In this document: one piece after another, positions 54,673 through 62,638 of the stretch | Numbering within the stretch: position 1 is the stretch's first letter | How the letters are laid out: every line of letters starts with the position of its first letter | Source of the DNA: Pseudomonas phenolilytica | Lineage (GTDB): Bacteria; Pseudomonadota; Gammaproteobacteria; Pseudomonadales; Pseudomonadaceae | NCBI RefSeq assembly: GCF_021432765.1 | Contig: NZ_CP058908.1 | Span: forward strand, 2,938,001-3,002,000 | Length of the DNA: 64,000 nucleotides | Direction: 5' to 3' | Notes under the pieces: generated by a model | What the model saw: only the letters and a program-made list of their open reading frames with translations | Databases searched by the model: none | Told to the model about the DNA's origin: nothing | Made by a program: the position numbers and the translations under genes

Positions 54673-55656
54673 TTATTCGGCGTGCTGGGCGATGCGTTTG
54701 GGCGGCGTCCAGACGACGCTCTCGATAACCAGCTGTCTGGGAATCAGCTTGAGCGCTGTGAAGGTGTCGGCGATGGCCTGCTGCGCGCGCACCACCTCCG
54801 GCGTGATCGGCCGCGCACCATAGCCCTGACGGATCACCGCCTTGCGGGTGATCTCGCTCGGCAGGCCAAGCAGTGGCGCAACCTGCGCGGTGGCTTCGTC
54901 GACGTTGTCCTCGACCCACTCGCCGATATCGCGGATTTCCTCGACCAGCACACCGAGCACCGCGGGATTGCGCTCGGCGAAGGGCCGTGCGGCGAGGTAG
55001 AACTGGTGATTGCTGACCAGGCCCTGGCCGTCACGCAGGGTACGCGCCTGCAACTGTTGCTCTGCGGCAGCCTGGAATGGATCCCAGATCACCCAGGCAT
55101 CCACGCTGCCACGCTCGAAGGCGGCGCGGGCATCGGCCGGCGGCAGATAGATTGGCTGGATATCGGTGTAGCTCAGCCCCGCCGATTGCAACGCGCGCAC
55201 CAGCAGGTAGTGCACGTTGGAGCCCTTGTTCAGGGCGATCTTCTTGCCTTTGAGTTCGGCCAGCGAGCGGATCGGCGAATCCTTGGGCAGCAGGATTGCC
55301 TCGCCACTCGGCGCCGGGGGTTCATGCGCGACGTAGAGCAAATCGGCACCGGCGGCTTGGGCGAATACCGGCGGGGTTTCACCGGTTACGCCGAAGTCAA
55401 TGGAACCGACATTGAGTCCTTCGAGCAGCTGCGGGCCGCCAGGAAACTCCGTCCATTGCACGGTGAAGCCCTGCTCGGCAAGCCGTTTTTCCAGCGTGCC
55501 GCGAGCCTTGAGCAGCACCAACGTGCCGTACTTCTGATAGCCGATACGCAGGACGTGGTCCGCTTGCGGCTGGGCCTGAGCCTGAGTGATGGCGCCGAAG
55601 GAAATGGCCGCGGCAAACAGGGCGACCAGTCCTCGACGCAAGGTATTGGTGCGCAT
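54673..55656 (-). CDS. ssuA: Aliphatic sulfonate-binding periplasmic protein
   Basis: The 327-residue protein has a signal peptide (LRRGLVALFAAAISFGAITQ, cleavage after AQAQ) and a type II periplasmic-binding fold: VLRIGYQKYGTLVLLKARG, FPGGPQLLEGLNVGSIDFG. This is the SsuA pattern, with the NKGSNVHYLLVRAL segment. It delivers sulfonates to SsuBC. AGGAG lies 6 bases before ATG at 55656. The 133-base gap after ssuE contains two small GC hairpins. Confidence 0.93.
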   Translation of the reverse strand: MRTNTLRRGLVALFAAAISFGAITQAQAQPQADHVLRIGYQKYGTLVLLKARGTLEKRLAEQGFTVQWTEFPGGPQLLEGLNVGSIDFGVTGETPPVFAQAAGADLLYVAHEPPAPSGEAILLPKDSPIRSLAELKGKKIALNKGSNVHYLLVRALQSAGLSYTDIQPIYLPPADARAAFERGSVDAWVIWDPFQAAAEQQLQARTLRDGQGLVSNHQFYLAARPFAERNPAVLGVLVEEIRDIGEWVEDNVDEATAQVAPLLGLPSEITRKAVIRQGYGARPITPEVVRAQQAIADTFTALKLIPRQLVIESVVWTPPKRIAQHAE

Positions 55657-55789
55657 GGCACTCTCCTTTGCAGTCTGGGTTTGGATTTACGGCCTGCTTG
55701 CCCGTTGGCGGGCGAGTGAGACTGTAGAACCGCCGTCAGGCGGATGTTGCGCAGGTAACCCGGTGGCAATCCGGGAATACGGTTGGGGG

Positions 55790-56383
55790 TTAGATGCTCC
55801 AGCGCGCGCTGGCTAATCGCTCAGGCAGCAGCTGCGGGTTAAGCGGTTGCGGTCGTCTGGCGAGGGCGGCATACAGCTGCTGCAGCGATTCGACCAACCG
55901 TTCGTGCAGCTCCGGCGCCAGACGGGCCGGGCGCTGCGGCTCGGCATAAGCGATCTGGGCATCTGTCGCGTACACGCCATGGAGCATTTCCTGAGCCTTG
56001 AGCGCGGCGAGCACCGGCTTCAGCGAGTAATCGACCGCCAGCATGTGCGCCACGCTGCCACCGGTAGCCAGCGGCAAAACCGCCTTGTGCGCCAAGGCAC
56101 GCTCGGGCAACAGGTCCAGCAGGGTTTTCAGCGCACCGGCGACGGAGGCCTTATACACCGGCGTGGCGATCAGCAGAGCGTCCGCCCGCGCGACATGCTC
56201 GAGCAGTTGCTGTACTCGTGGGCTGTCGAAGCGTGCGTGCAGCAGGTCCGCGGCATCGAAGTCACGCACGCCATAGCGCACCACTTCGACGCCACGCTGG
56301 TGCAACCAGTCGCCGGCGATACTCAGCAGCACCGCCGAGCGCGAGCGTTGGCTGGGGCTGCCGGCGAGGGAAACAACCAACAT
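55790..56383 (-). CDS. ssuE: NAD(P)H-dependent FMN reductase
   Basis: The 197-residue flavodoxin-fold protein begins [19 protein letters not shown] and has [20 protein letters not shown], then [19 protein letters not shown], typical of SsuE. It reduces FMN and supplies it to SsuD. AAGGA precedes the ATG. It lies 24 bases after lsfA, so lsfA-ssuE-ssuA-ssuD-ssuC-ssuB-ssuF reads as one operon. Confidence 0.93.
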   Translation of the reverse strand: MLVVSLAGSPSQRSRSAVLLSIAGDWLHQRGVEVVRYGVRDFDAADLLHARFDSPRVQQLLEHVARADALLIATPVYKASVAGALKTLLDLLPERALAHKAVLPLATGGSVAHMLAVDYSLKPVLAALKAQEMLHGVYATDAQIAYAEPQRPARLAPELHERLVESLQQLYAALARRPQPLNPQLLPERLASARWSI

Positions 56384-56407
56384 GCAGGAATTCCTTCTCG
56401 TACTCGC

Positions 56408-57046
56408 TCAGCGATTGGGTTGCGGGGTCAGGCGCAAGTACGGCTTGACGGCGCGATAGCCTTTGGGGAAACGCTGCTTGAGCTCTTCCTCGTCCTTGAT
56501 CGACGGCACGATCACCACGTCATCGCCTTCCTGCCAGTTGGCCGGGGTGGCGACCTTGTAGTTGTCAGTCAGCTGCAGCGAATCGATCACCCGGAGGATC
56601 TCGTGGAAGTTGCGCCCGGTGCTCGCCGGATACGTGATGGTCAGGCGCACCTTCTTGTTCGGATCGATGATGAACAGCGAACGCACGGTCAGGGTGTCGT
56701 TGGCGTTCGGGTGGATCAGGTCGTACAGCTCGGAAACCTTGCGGTCGGCGTCGGCGAGGATCGGAAAGTTGACTCGGGTGTTCTGCGTCTCGTTGATGTC
56801 GTCGATCCACCTGATGTGCGAAGCCACCGGGTCTACGGACAGGGCGATGGCTTTGACGTTGCGCTTGGCAAACTCGTCCTTCAGCTTGGCGGTGAAACCG
56901 AGCTCCGTGGTGCATACCGGGGTGAAGTCGGCCGGGTGCGAGAACAGCACGCCCCAGCTGTCGCCGAGCCATTCGTGGAAGCGGATGCGGCCTTCGTTGG
57001 AGTCCTGCTCGAAATCGGGGGCGATGTCGCCGAGGCGGATGCTCAT
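56408..57046 (-). CDS. lsfA: 1-Cys peroxiredoxin LsfA
   Basis: The 212-residue Prx6-type peroxiredoxin has the peroxidatic Cys45 in SHPADFTPVCTTELGF and no resolving Cys nearby. The C-terminal arm includes TGRNFHEILRVIDSLQL and FPKGYRAVKPYLR. LsfA was first seen in P. putida as a sulfate-starvation protein, and here it heads the ssu operon. It probably removes peroxides formed by flavin oxidation during sulfonate desulfonation. AAGGAG precedes ATG at 57046. Confidence 0.93.
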   Translation of the reverse strand: MSIRLGDIAPDFEQDSNEGRIRFHEWLGDSWGVLFSHPADFTPVCTTELGFTAKLKDEFAKRNVKAIALSVDPVASHIRWIDDINETQNTRVNFPILADADRKVSELYDLIHPNANDTLTVRSLFIIDPNKKVRLTITYPASTGRNFHEILRVIDSLQLTDNYKVATPANWQEGDDVVIVPSIKDEEELKQRFPKGYRAVKPYLRLTPQPNR

Positions 57047-57104
57047 GGTTCTGCTCCTTCAGTGATTCGTTGAGGTGGGCACACTATGCGCACTGTCGTT
57101 TCGA

Positions 57105-57145
57105 GTTAAAAAGAATAAATAATGATTTATCTATAACCAAAAGCA
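57105..57145 (-). promoter_or_regulatory. AT-rich sulfur-regulon motif upstream of lsfA-ssu
   Basis: A run that starts TTAAAAAGAATAAATAAT and continues GATTTATCTATAACC lies about 60-95 bases before lsfA. Nearly the same sequence occurs at 62086-62124, before the RBBP9-like hydrolase, in the same orientation and at a similar distance. It is a good candidate for a CysB/starvation activator site plus promoter. Confidence 0.5.
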
Positions 57146-57180
57146 ATTATGGGGGCGTGCCCTTTCCGGCTGCCCGGCCT

Positions 57181-58584
57181 TTAGGAAAACTGGCGAATCA
57201 GCTGCTGAAGGCGCTCGCAGGCGGCAGGAAGCTGCTGCTCGCTTGCGCGGGCGACGCCGAGAAGCAACCCCGGACGCTGAGGGTCGACCGGAGCGAACCA
57301 TGTCGAAAGCGGCGATGGCGCCAGTCCGAATGCCAGCGCCTCACGAGCGATGACGCGATCGCGTGCCCCTTCGGGCAGCCAAAGCAGCACGCCGAGCCCC
57401 GCCGGACGCACCGGATACCCCATGGCCTGTAACGTCGCATGCAGCGCCGCGCTGCGACTCGCGTAGACACGCTTCATGCGACGCAGATGCCGTAGGTAAT
57501 GGCCGTCGCGCATGAACTCGGCGGTGGCCGTTTGCACGGCGGGGCCGGGAGCCGGTGCGAGACACATCACCGCTTCGGCGAACCGCGCAACCAGTGCCGC
57601 CGGGACGACGACGAAGCCGAGCCGCAGCGTGGGGCTGATGGTCTTGCTGAACGAGCCGATGTGGATGACGCGGCCGGCGCCGTCCAGCGATGCCAACGCC
57701 GGTGCCGCGCGGCGCTTCAGCTGCAATTCGCCGAGATAGTCATCCTCGATGATCCACGCCCCGGAGCGCGCCGCCCAGTCAAGCAGCTGAACCCGCCGGG
57801 CGAGCGACAGCGGGACGCCGGTTGGAGCCTGCTGTCCCGGTGTCACCAGGGCCAAGGCGGCATCCGGCGCATGCTGCATGCCGTAGGCGACGTCGATGCC
57901 ATCGTCGTCCACCGGAATCGGGATCGGAGTGACTTGAGCGATTTCCAGCGCTTTGCGGCTGGGCGGGAACCCCGGATTCTCCACCCAGGCCGAGCGCCCT
58001 TCGGCCTTAAGGACCCTCAGCGCGACGCCGAGGGCGCCGGAGAACCCCGCGGTGATGAACACCTGGGATGGGCGACATTCGATGCCTCGTGACAGCGCCA
58101 GGTGCGCGGCGATCTCGTTGCGCAGCGCCTGCTCGCCGCGAGGGTCCGGATAGATGAGCTGAGCGTGCACTTCGCTGCGGGCAGCATGTGCACGCAAGCG
58201 TGCAAAAAGCGTCACCGGAAAACTATCTGAGGCGGGCACGCCATTCTGGAAGACGGCCGCTCCGCTCAGAAATTCCCGGTACAGCGGCGGCAGCGCATCC
58301 GCCGCGCTGGCCGGCTCCGACAAGGCGATTTTCGGTGGGTGATTGGTCACCCGGGTGCCGCCGGCACCGCAGGAGACGACCAGTTGTTTGTCCGCCAGGC
58401 GCTCGTATGCGGTCTTGACGGTGCCTCTGGCGACGCCCAGTTGGGCGGCGAGGTCCAGCCATGACGGCAGCCTGGCGCCAGGCGCGAGCACGCCGTTGTT
58501 GATAGCTGCCGCGATACCGATGTGAATCTGCTCGGCCAACGGTATATCGGCAGTCCGGTCCAGCTTCAGGTCAAGGATTTTCAT
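57181..58584 (-). CDS. MocR-type regulator (GntR helix-turn-helix fused to aminotransferase)
   Basis: The 467-residue protein has an N-terminal GntR winged helix (PLAEQIHIGIAAAINNG, LAAQLGVARGTVKTAYERLA) and a fold-type-I aminotransferase domain. YPDPRGEQALRNEIAAHLAL, IIEDDYLGEL and the PLP-lysine in GSFSKTISPTLRLGF are present. The common H-Q-x-P-T-G loop reads TPGQQAPTGVP. MocR proteins sense PLP or an amino compound. It is divergent from the cupin-AhpD gene set with 92 bases between starts, so it probably regulates that set. Confidence 0.9.
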   Translation of the reverse strand: MKILDLKLDRTADIPLAEQIHIGIAAAINNGVLAPGARLPSWLDLAAQLGVARGTVKTAYERLADKQLVVSCGAGGTRVTNHPPKIALSEPASAADALPPLYREFLSGAAVFQNGVPASDSFPVTLFARLRAHAARSEVHAQLIYPDPRGEQALRNEIAAHLALSRGIECRPSQVFITAGFSGALGVALRVLKAEGRSAWVENPGFPPSRKALEIAQVTPIPIPVDDDGIDVAYGMQHAPDAALALVTPGQQAPTGVPLSLARRVQLLDWAARSGAWIIEDDYLGELQLKRRAAPALASLDGAGRVIHIGSFSKTISPTLRLGFVVVPAALVARFAEAVMCLAPAPGPAVQTATAEFMRDGHYLRHLRRMKRVYASRSAALHATLQAMGYPVRPAGLGVLLWLPEGARDRVIAREALAFGLAPSPLSTWFAPVDPQRPGLLLGVARASEQQLPAACERLQQLIRQFS

Positions 58585-58598
58585 GCCGCATGGTACTG

Positions 58599-58627
58599 CC
58601 GAAATGAACATTTTCGGTTCTTTTGGG
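58599..58627. promoter_or_regulatory. Candidate MocR operator
   Basis: CCGAAA (58599-58604) and TTTCGG (58612-58617) form an inverted repeat, overlapping a second one, GGTTC/GAACC (from 58616), between the divergent MocR gene and the cupin gene. Confidence 0.35.
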
Positions 58628-58676
58628 TGAACCCTCGACGGTCGCATACTGGCCGCCGCCCTCAAAGGAGATTCCC

Positions 58677-59111
58677 ATGAAGCCCACACGCTTGCTACCG
58701 CCCTTGCTGACCGCCCTCGGAATGACCTTTGTCGGCGTGGCCAGCGCCGACGCTCCCGGCGACACGATCAAACCCAACTTTTCCCATGCCCTGCCGAACA
58801 TTCCGGGCAAGTCGCTGACGGCCGTGGAGGTGACCTACGCGCCAGGAGGCGCATCGATGCCGCACCGTCATGCGCAATCGGCGTTTATCTATGCCTATGT
58901 CGTTTCCGGCCGGATTGTCAGCCAAGTGGCCGGGGAACCGGAGCGCACCTACTCGGCGGGGGAAACCTGGTACGAAATGCCGGGCGCGCATCATGTCGTC
59001 AGTCGCAACGCGAGCGACTCCGAACCCGCCAAGCTGCTGGCGGTGTTCGTCGTCGATTCCGACGACGACGTCCTCACCACGCCTGACGAGCAGGACTCCG
59101 GAAATGAGTAA
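58677..59111 (+). CDS. Exported single-domain cupin
   Basis: The 144-residue protein has a probable signal peptide (LLPPLLTALGMTFVGVASAD) and a cupin-2 barrel with motif 1 MPHRHAQSAFIYAYVVSGRI and motif 2 WYEMPGAHHVVSRNAS. Metal-site residues are the His of PHRH and the later His-His. Acid-rich tail SDDDVLTTPDEQDSG. Small periplasmic cupins of this type occur with AhpD-like proteins. AAAGGAG precedes ATG at 58677. The stop overlaps the next gene by 8 bases. Confidence 0.82.
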   Translation: MKPTRLLPPLLTALGMTFVGVASADAPGDTIKPNFSHALPNIPGKSLTAVEVTYAPGGASMPHRHAQSAFIYAYVVSGRIVSQVAGEPERTYSAGETWYEMPGAHHVVSRNASDSEPAKLLAVFVVDSDDDVLTTPDEQDSGNE

Positions 59112-59565
59112 ACGACTGGACTACGCAAAAGCCTCGCCCGGCGGGGTGAAAGCCCTCGGCGGCGTCTACGGCTATGTCACCCAGTGCGGTCTCGACGAGG
59201 TGCTGGTCGAACTCGTCTACCTGCGCATCAGCCAGATCAACGGATGCGCCTATTGCCTGGACATGCACACCCGTGATCTCGCCACGAAAGGTGTCGGAAT
59301 CGAGAAACTAGCGTTGGTGCAGACCTGGCAGGAGGCCGGCGACCTGTTCAGCGAGCGGGAACGCGCGGCGCTGGCCTGGGCGGAAAGCGTAACCCGCGTC
59401 GCGCAGACCGGCGTTCCGGATGCCGAGTTCGCCGCGGCCCGGCAAATCTTCGAGGAAAAGGAGCTGGCCGATCTGACCGTGGCCATCGGCTTGATGAATG
59501 CGTACAACCGCCTCGCCATCAGCTTCCGCCGCGTGCCGCAAGCGGTGCTCGCAGCCAAGGCTTGA
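59104..59565 (+). CDS. AhpD-like carboxymuconolactone decarboxylase family protein 1
   Basis: The 153-residue helical protein has the AhpD-type redox motif in RISQINGCAYCLDMHTRDL, a Cys-x-x-Cys then a His four residues on, with the preceding Glu in ELVYLRIS. Such proteins reduce peroxides or alkyl hydroperoxides or act as thiol oxidoreductases. It overlaps the cupin gene by 8 bases. It is a divergent paralogue of the next gene. The family name refers to a related but different enzyme and should not be read as function. Confidence 0.87.
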   Translation: MSKRLDYAKASPGGVKALGGVYGYVTQCGLDEVLVELVYLRISQINGCAYCLDMHTRDLATKGVGIEKLALVQTWQEAGDLFSERERAALAWAESVTRVAQTGVPDAEFAAARQIFEEKELADLTVAIGLMNAYNRLAISFRRVPQAVLAAKA

Positions 59566-59633
59566 ATAGCGAAACGCCCGTCACGGCGTGCAAGCAGCCG
59601 AAGACCCGTCACTGCAACTACAGGATGAAACAC

Positions 59634-60074
59634 ATGGAACAGCGATTCGACGTCGCCCAACTTATCCCCGAAGGCTACCGAGCCATGTATGCCTTGCACG
59701 CCTACGTGCAGGGCGCCGGCCTGGATCTTGGCCTGCTCGAACTGGTGCGTCTGCGCATATCGCAGACCAATGGCTGCGGTTTCTGCGTCGCCATGCATAT
59801 CCCGCTGGCGCGCAAGCACGGCGTCAGCGAGCATCAGGTCAATCTGGTCGCCACCTGGAAGGAATCGCCGGTCTTCAGCACGCGCGAGCGGGCCGCGTTG
59901 GCCTGGGCCGATGCGGTCACCAGCCTGGCCGGGCAGGAAGTGCCGGATACGGTCTATGCACAGGTGAAAGCCGAGTTCAGCCCTGAGGAGATCGCCAAAC
60001 TCACGCTGTGCATCGGCGAGATCAATACCTGGAACCGCCTCATGATCGCTTCGCGCACGCCGCCCGCCTTGTAA
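59634..60074 (+). CDS. AhpD-like carboxymuconolactone decarboxylase family protein 2
   Basis: The 146-residue protein has the same layout and motif (RISQTNGCGFCVAMHIPLA), intact Cys-x-x-Cys and His. It lies 68 bases after the first copy. ATG at 59634 has AGGA 8 bases upstream; an in-frame ATG three codons earlier (59625) is possible. AhpD-like proteins usually form oligomers, so the two copies may form a mixed complex. That is inference. Confidence 0.85.
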   Translation: MEQRFDVAQLIPEGYRAMYALHAYVQGAGLDLGLLELVRLRISQTNGCGFCVAMHIPLARKHGVSEHQVNLVATWKESPVFSTRERAALAWADAVTSLAGQEVPDTVYAQVKAEFSPEEIAKLTLCIGEINTWNRLMIASRTPPAL

Positions 60075-60091
60075 CCGCAGTCCCAGCCGGA

Positions 60092-61315
60092 TCAGCGCGC
60101 CGCGTCCTCGAAACGATCGACCTGGCGCAGGCTCTTGAAGCCCAGCGCCCAGCCGCCGGTGACTGCCAGGGTGCAGGCGCACCCCAGCAGCGCTGCCGGC
60201 ACCGCGCCGAGCCATGCGGCGCTGAGGCCGGCGCGGAATTCGCCCAGCTCGTTGGATGAGCCGATGAACAGCATGTTCACCGCATTGACCCGGCCACGCA
60301 TGGCATCCGGGGTGGAGAACTGGATCAGCGAGGAGCGGATGTACACGCTGACCATGTCCGCCGCGCCCGCCACCACCAGCGCGGCGAACGACAGCCAGAA
60401 CAGCGTGGACAGCGCGAACACCAGGTTGGCCAGGCCGAACAGCGCCACGGCGACGAACATCACCCGCCCGACATGCCGGTCGAACGGCCGCACGCTGAGG
60501 TACAACCCCACCGCCACTTCGCCGATCGCCATCGCGCTGCGCAGCAGGCCGAGGCCGGTGGGGCCGACTTCGAGCACGTCCTGCGCGTAGATCGGCAGCA
60601 GCGCCACCACGCCGCCGAGCAGCACGGCGAACAGGTCCAGGGAGATCGTGCCGAGGATGATCGGCCGCGAGCGAATGAAACCAATGCCCGCGGTAAAGCG
60701 CGTCCAGGCACTGGTTGTCAGCGTCTCGCGGCGTTCGGCGAAGCGTACCGGTACGCGCCACAGCAGCAGCGTGCCGACCACGAAACCGACCAGGCAGGTG
60801 CCGTAGGTCAGCGCGCCGCCACCCAGCGCATAGAGCGCCCCGCCCAGCACCGGGCCGCCAATGGTGGCCACGCGCATGATCATGCTGTTGGCGGCGATGG
60901 CCGAGGCAAGGCGCTTGCGCGGTACGATCTGCGGCAGCAGGCTGGACAACGCCGGTCCGGTGAAGGCCCGCGCGCAGCCATACAACACCAACACACCGTA
61001 GTAGTAGCTCACCGCCTCGCCATGCAGCGACAGCCAGAGCAGCGCCGCGGCGCAGGCGGCTTCGAGCAGCCAGCTCAGCGCCAGGATCAGCTTGCGATCG
61101 TAGCGGTCGATCAGATCACCCGCCGGCAGCAGCAGGAACAGCATCGGCACGAACTGCGCCAGGCCGACATAGGCCAGCGACAGCGGATCGCGGGTGATGT
61201 CGTAGACCTGCCAGGCAACGACCACCGCCTGGATCTGCATGGCGAACACCGCCAACAGGCGAGCGGCGAGAAAGGCGGCGAAACCGGGAAGACGGTAGAC
61301 GGATGAGGTGGTCAA
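60092..61315 (-). CDS. MFS transporter
   Basis: The 407-residue protein has twelve hydrophobic segments and MFS loop-2 signature LPAGDLIDRYDRKLILALSW. FTGPALSSLLPQIVPRKRLA marks the DHA3/EntS-like group, whose members export siderophores or drugs. The start is TTG at 61315, with no good ribosome site and no alternative in-frame ATG before the first helix, so the start is uncertain. Substrate is unknown. Confidence 0.82.
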   Translation of the reverse strand: MTTSSVYRLPGFAAFLAARLLAVFAMQIQAVVVAWQVYDITRDPLSLAYVGLAQFVPMLFLLLPAGDLIDRYDRKLILALSWLLEAACAAALLWLSLHGEAVSYYYGVLVLYGCARAFTGPALSSLLPQIVPRKRLASAIAANSMIMRVATIGGPVLGGALYALGGGALTYGTCLVGFVVGTLLLWRVPVRFAERRETLTTSAWTRFTAGIGFIRSRPIILGTISLDLFAVLLGGVVALLPIYAQDVLEVGPTGLGLLRSAMAIGEVAVGLYLSVRPFDRHVGRVMFVAVALFGLANLVFALSTLFWLSFAALVVAGAADMVSVYIRSSLIQFSTPDAMRGRVNAVNMLFIGSSNELGEFRAGLSAAWLGAVPAALLGCACTLAVTGGWALGFKSLRQVDRFEDAAR

Positions 61316-61455
61316 GGCTGGAATCCGCGCGGCAATGGCAGCGCCCGTACCGCAACGGCCGGGCGAAAGCGGATCAGCCTACTGGAGCGCACGGGCCGCA
61401 GGCAAACCGGGCCGCCACGTTCCAGGCCCCAGCCGTCGGGCGATTCCGCTTCGGC

Positions 61456-62037
61456 TCAGGCGGCCCGACGGCGGTTCTGGTCGATGCGTTTCTGCAGGCG
61501 GTACAGGTAGGCGAAGCCCTGCTCCCAGCGGTGGTGGCCGGATTGCACGTTGATGTGGCCGACGCCCGGAAGGATCACCGTCTCGCTGCCCCAGTCGATT
61601 CCCAGCATACGGGCGCGCTCGACGCTGGCGGCAGTGTCGTTGTCGGAACCGACCAGTTGGCTGGGGAACGGCAGCGCCTGGCGCGGGATCGGCGCGAAGT
61701 CGCGCAGCGCCTCGGGGCAGTTGCTGCGCTCGACATCCGCCGGCGCCACCAGTAGCGCACCGCGTACGCGCCGCAGCGACGCCGGATCGGCCGTCTGTGC
61801 CCAATGCGCCACGGTCACGCAGCCCAGGCTGTGGGCGATGAGAATGGTCGGCTGATCGCTGGCGTCGATGCTGCACTGCAGTTCGGCCACCCAGTCCATG
61901 CGGCGCGGCCTGAGCCAGTCCTGCTGCTCGACGCGCGCGCTGTTCGGCAGGCTGCGCTGCCAGTGGCTCTGCCAATGATCGTCTGGCGAGCCTTGCCAGC
62001 CCGGCACGATCAGATAACGGATGGATTCGCTGTACAT
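61456..62037 (-). CDS. RBBP9/YdeN-family alpha/beta hydrolase
   Basis: The 193-residue serine hydrolase has YLIVPGWQGSPDDHWQSHWQ near the N terminus, nucleophile Ser in LIAHSLGCVTVAHW, an acidic residue in VGSDNDTAAS and His in PGVGHINVQSGHHRWEQG. Its natural substrate is unknown. It is divergent from oscA-sbp and shares with lsfA an AT-rich upstream motif, so sulfur-starvation regulation is likely. Cleavage of an organosulfur ester would fit. Confidence 0.83.
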   Translation of the reverse strand: MYSESIRYLIVPGWQGSPDDHWQSHWQRSLPNSARVEQQDWLRPRRMDWVAELQCSIDASDQPTILIAHSLGCVTVAHWAQTADPASLRRVRGALLVAPADVERSNCPEALRDFAPIPRQALPFPSQLVGSDNDTAASVERARMLGIDWGSETVILPGVGHINVQSGHHRWEQGFAYLYRLQKRIDQNRRRAA

Positions 62038-62085
62038 CACCTGCCCTCCTGTGAATGCGGCGCAGTCTAGGTCAGGCTGCACAAG

Positions 62086-62124
62086 GTAAAAAAGAATAAA
62101 AAATCATTTGCTTATTCCATAAGT
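62086..62124 (-). promoter_or_regulatory. AT-rich sulfur-regulon motif upstream of the hydrolase and oscA
   Basis: A run containing TAAAAAAGAATAAAAAAT then CATTTGCTTATTCCATAAG aligns with the motif at 57105-57145, with about 28 of 36 bases identical. It begins about 50 bases before the hydrolase start and lies 155 bases before oscA. A second AT-rich block at about 62158-62205 may hold the oscA promoter. Confidence 0.5.
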
Positions 62125-62278
62125 CAGCACGACGGCGATAGGCATTGTGAAGTGATCTAATTCGATAATGTTATATAAATGTTCTTAAATGATATTTTTA
62201 AGCATATAACCCCCGCACCTATTATCCGCCCCACGCCTCCCCTGGCTGCGTTTCATCCCGAAGCGCATGGAGGTTTTC

Positions 62279-62473
62279 ATGGAGAGCAACCCGATGAGCG
62301 CGACCCTTCGCAGCCCGGAAGGTCAGGACGAAGCCAGCATCCTGCGCGAAATTCGCAGCGCCCTGAACGGCCTGAAGTTTGGCTCGGTGGAAATCACCGT
62401 GCACAACGGTCAGGTCGTGCAGATCGAGCGTAAGGAGAAGTTCCGCCTGCAATCGACTGGCAAGACCGCCTGA
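62279..62473 (+). CDS. oscA: OscA/YezD-family (DUF2292) small protein
   Basis: The 64-residue protein has the DUF2292 core ILREIRSALNGLKFGSVEIT and VHNGQVVQIERKEKFRL. OscA of pseudomonads is encoded next to sbp and is needed for organosulfur use under oxidative or chromate stress; mechanism unknown. ATG at 62279 has GGAGG 6 bases upstream. It precedes sbp by 165 bases containing two tiny overlapping ORFs. Confidence 0.88.
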   Translation: MESNPMSATLRSPEGQDEASILREIRSALNGLKFGSVEITVHNGQVVQIERKEKFRLQSTGKTA

Positions 62474-62518
62474 TTCGCTAGACCAAACCAAGCCCGACTG
62501 GACCACCGGAGGGCGTGC

Positions 62519-62536
62519 ATGAGAACGACACCATGA
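62519..62536 (+). CDS. Putative five-codon leader ORF
   Basis: ATG at 62519 with GGAGGG 5 bases upstream encodes M-R-T-T-P-stop. It has the best ribosome site in the oscA-sbp gap, and its TGA overlaps the next ATG by 4 bases. Such a minimal ORF is likely regulatory if translated. Confidence 0.35.
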   Translation: MRTTP

Positions 62537-62580
62537 CCACGCACCGGTACTGCCGCTGTCATCCGCGAATGCGGAGCTGA
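62533..62580 (+). CDS. Putative cysteine-codon leader peptide before sbp
   Basis: The 15-codon ORF reads [15 protein letters not shown]. Two Cys codons flank an Arg codon and a TCCGC/GCGGA hairpin (62560-62573) lies within it. It overlaps the upstream mini-ORF by ATGA and ends 58 bases before sbp. A Cys-containing leader in front of a sulfate uptake gene fits ribosome-stalling control by cysteine supply, as known for actinobacterial leaders; for pseudomonads I know no description. Confidence 0.35.
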   Translation: MTTHRYCRCHPRMRS

Positions 62581-62638
62581 CCAACCTGAACACCCACAAG
62601 CCAACGCAAAAAACGATTTCTTCATTCAGGAGCTGCAC

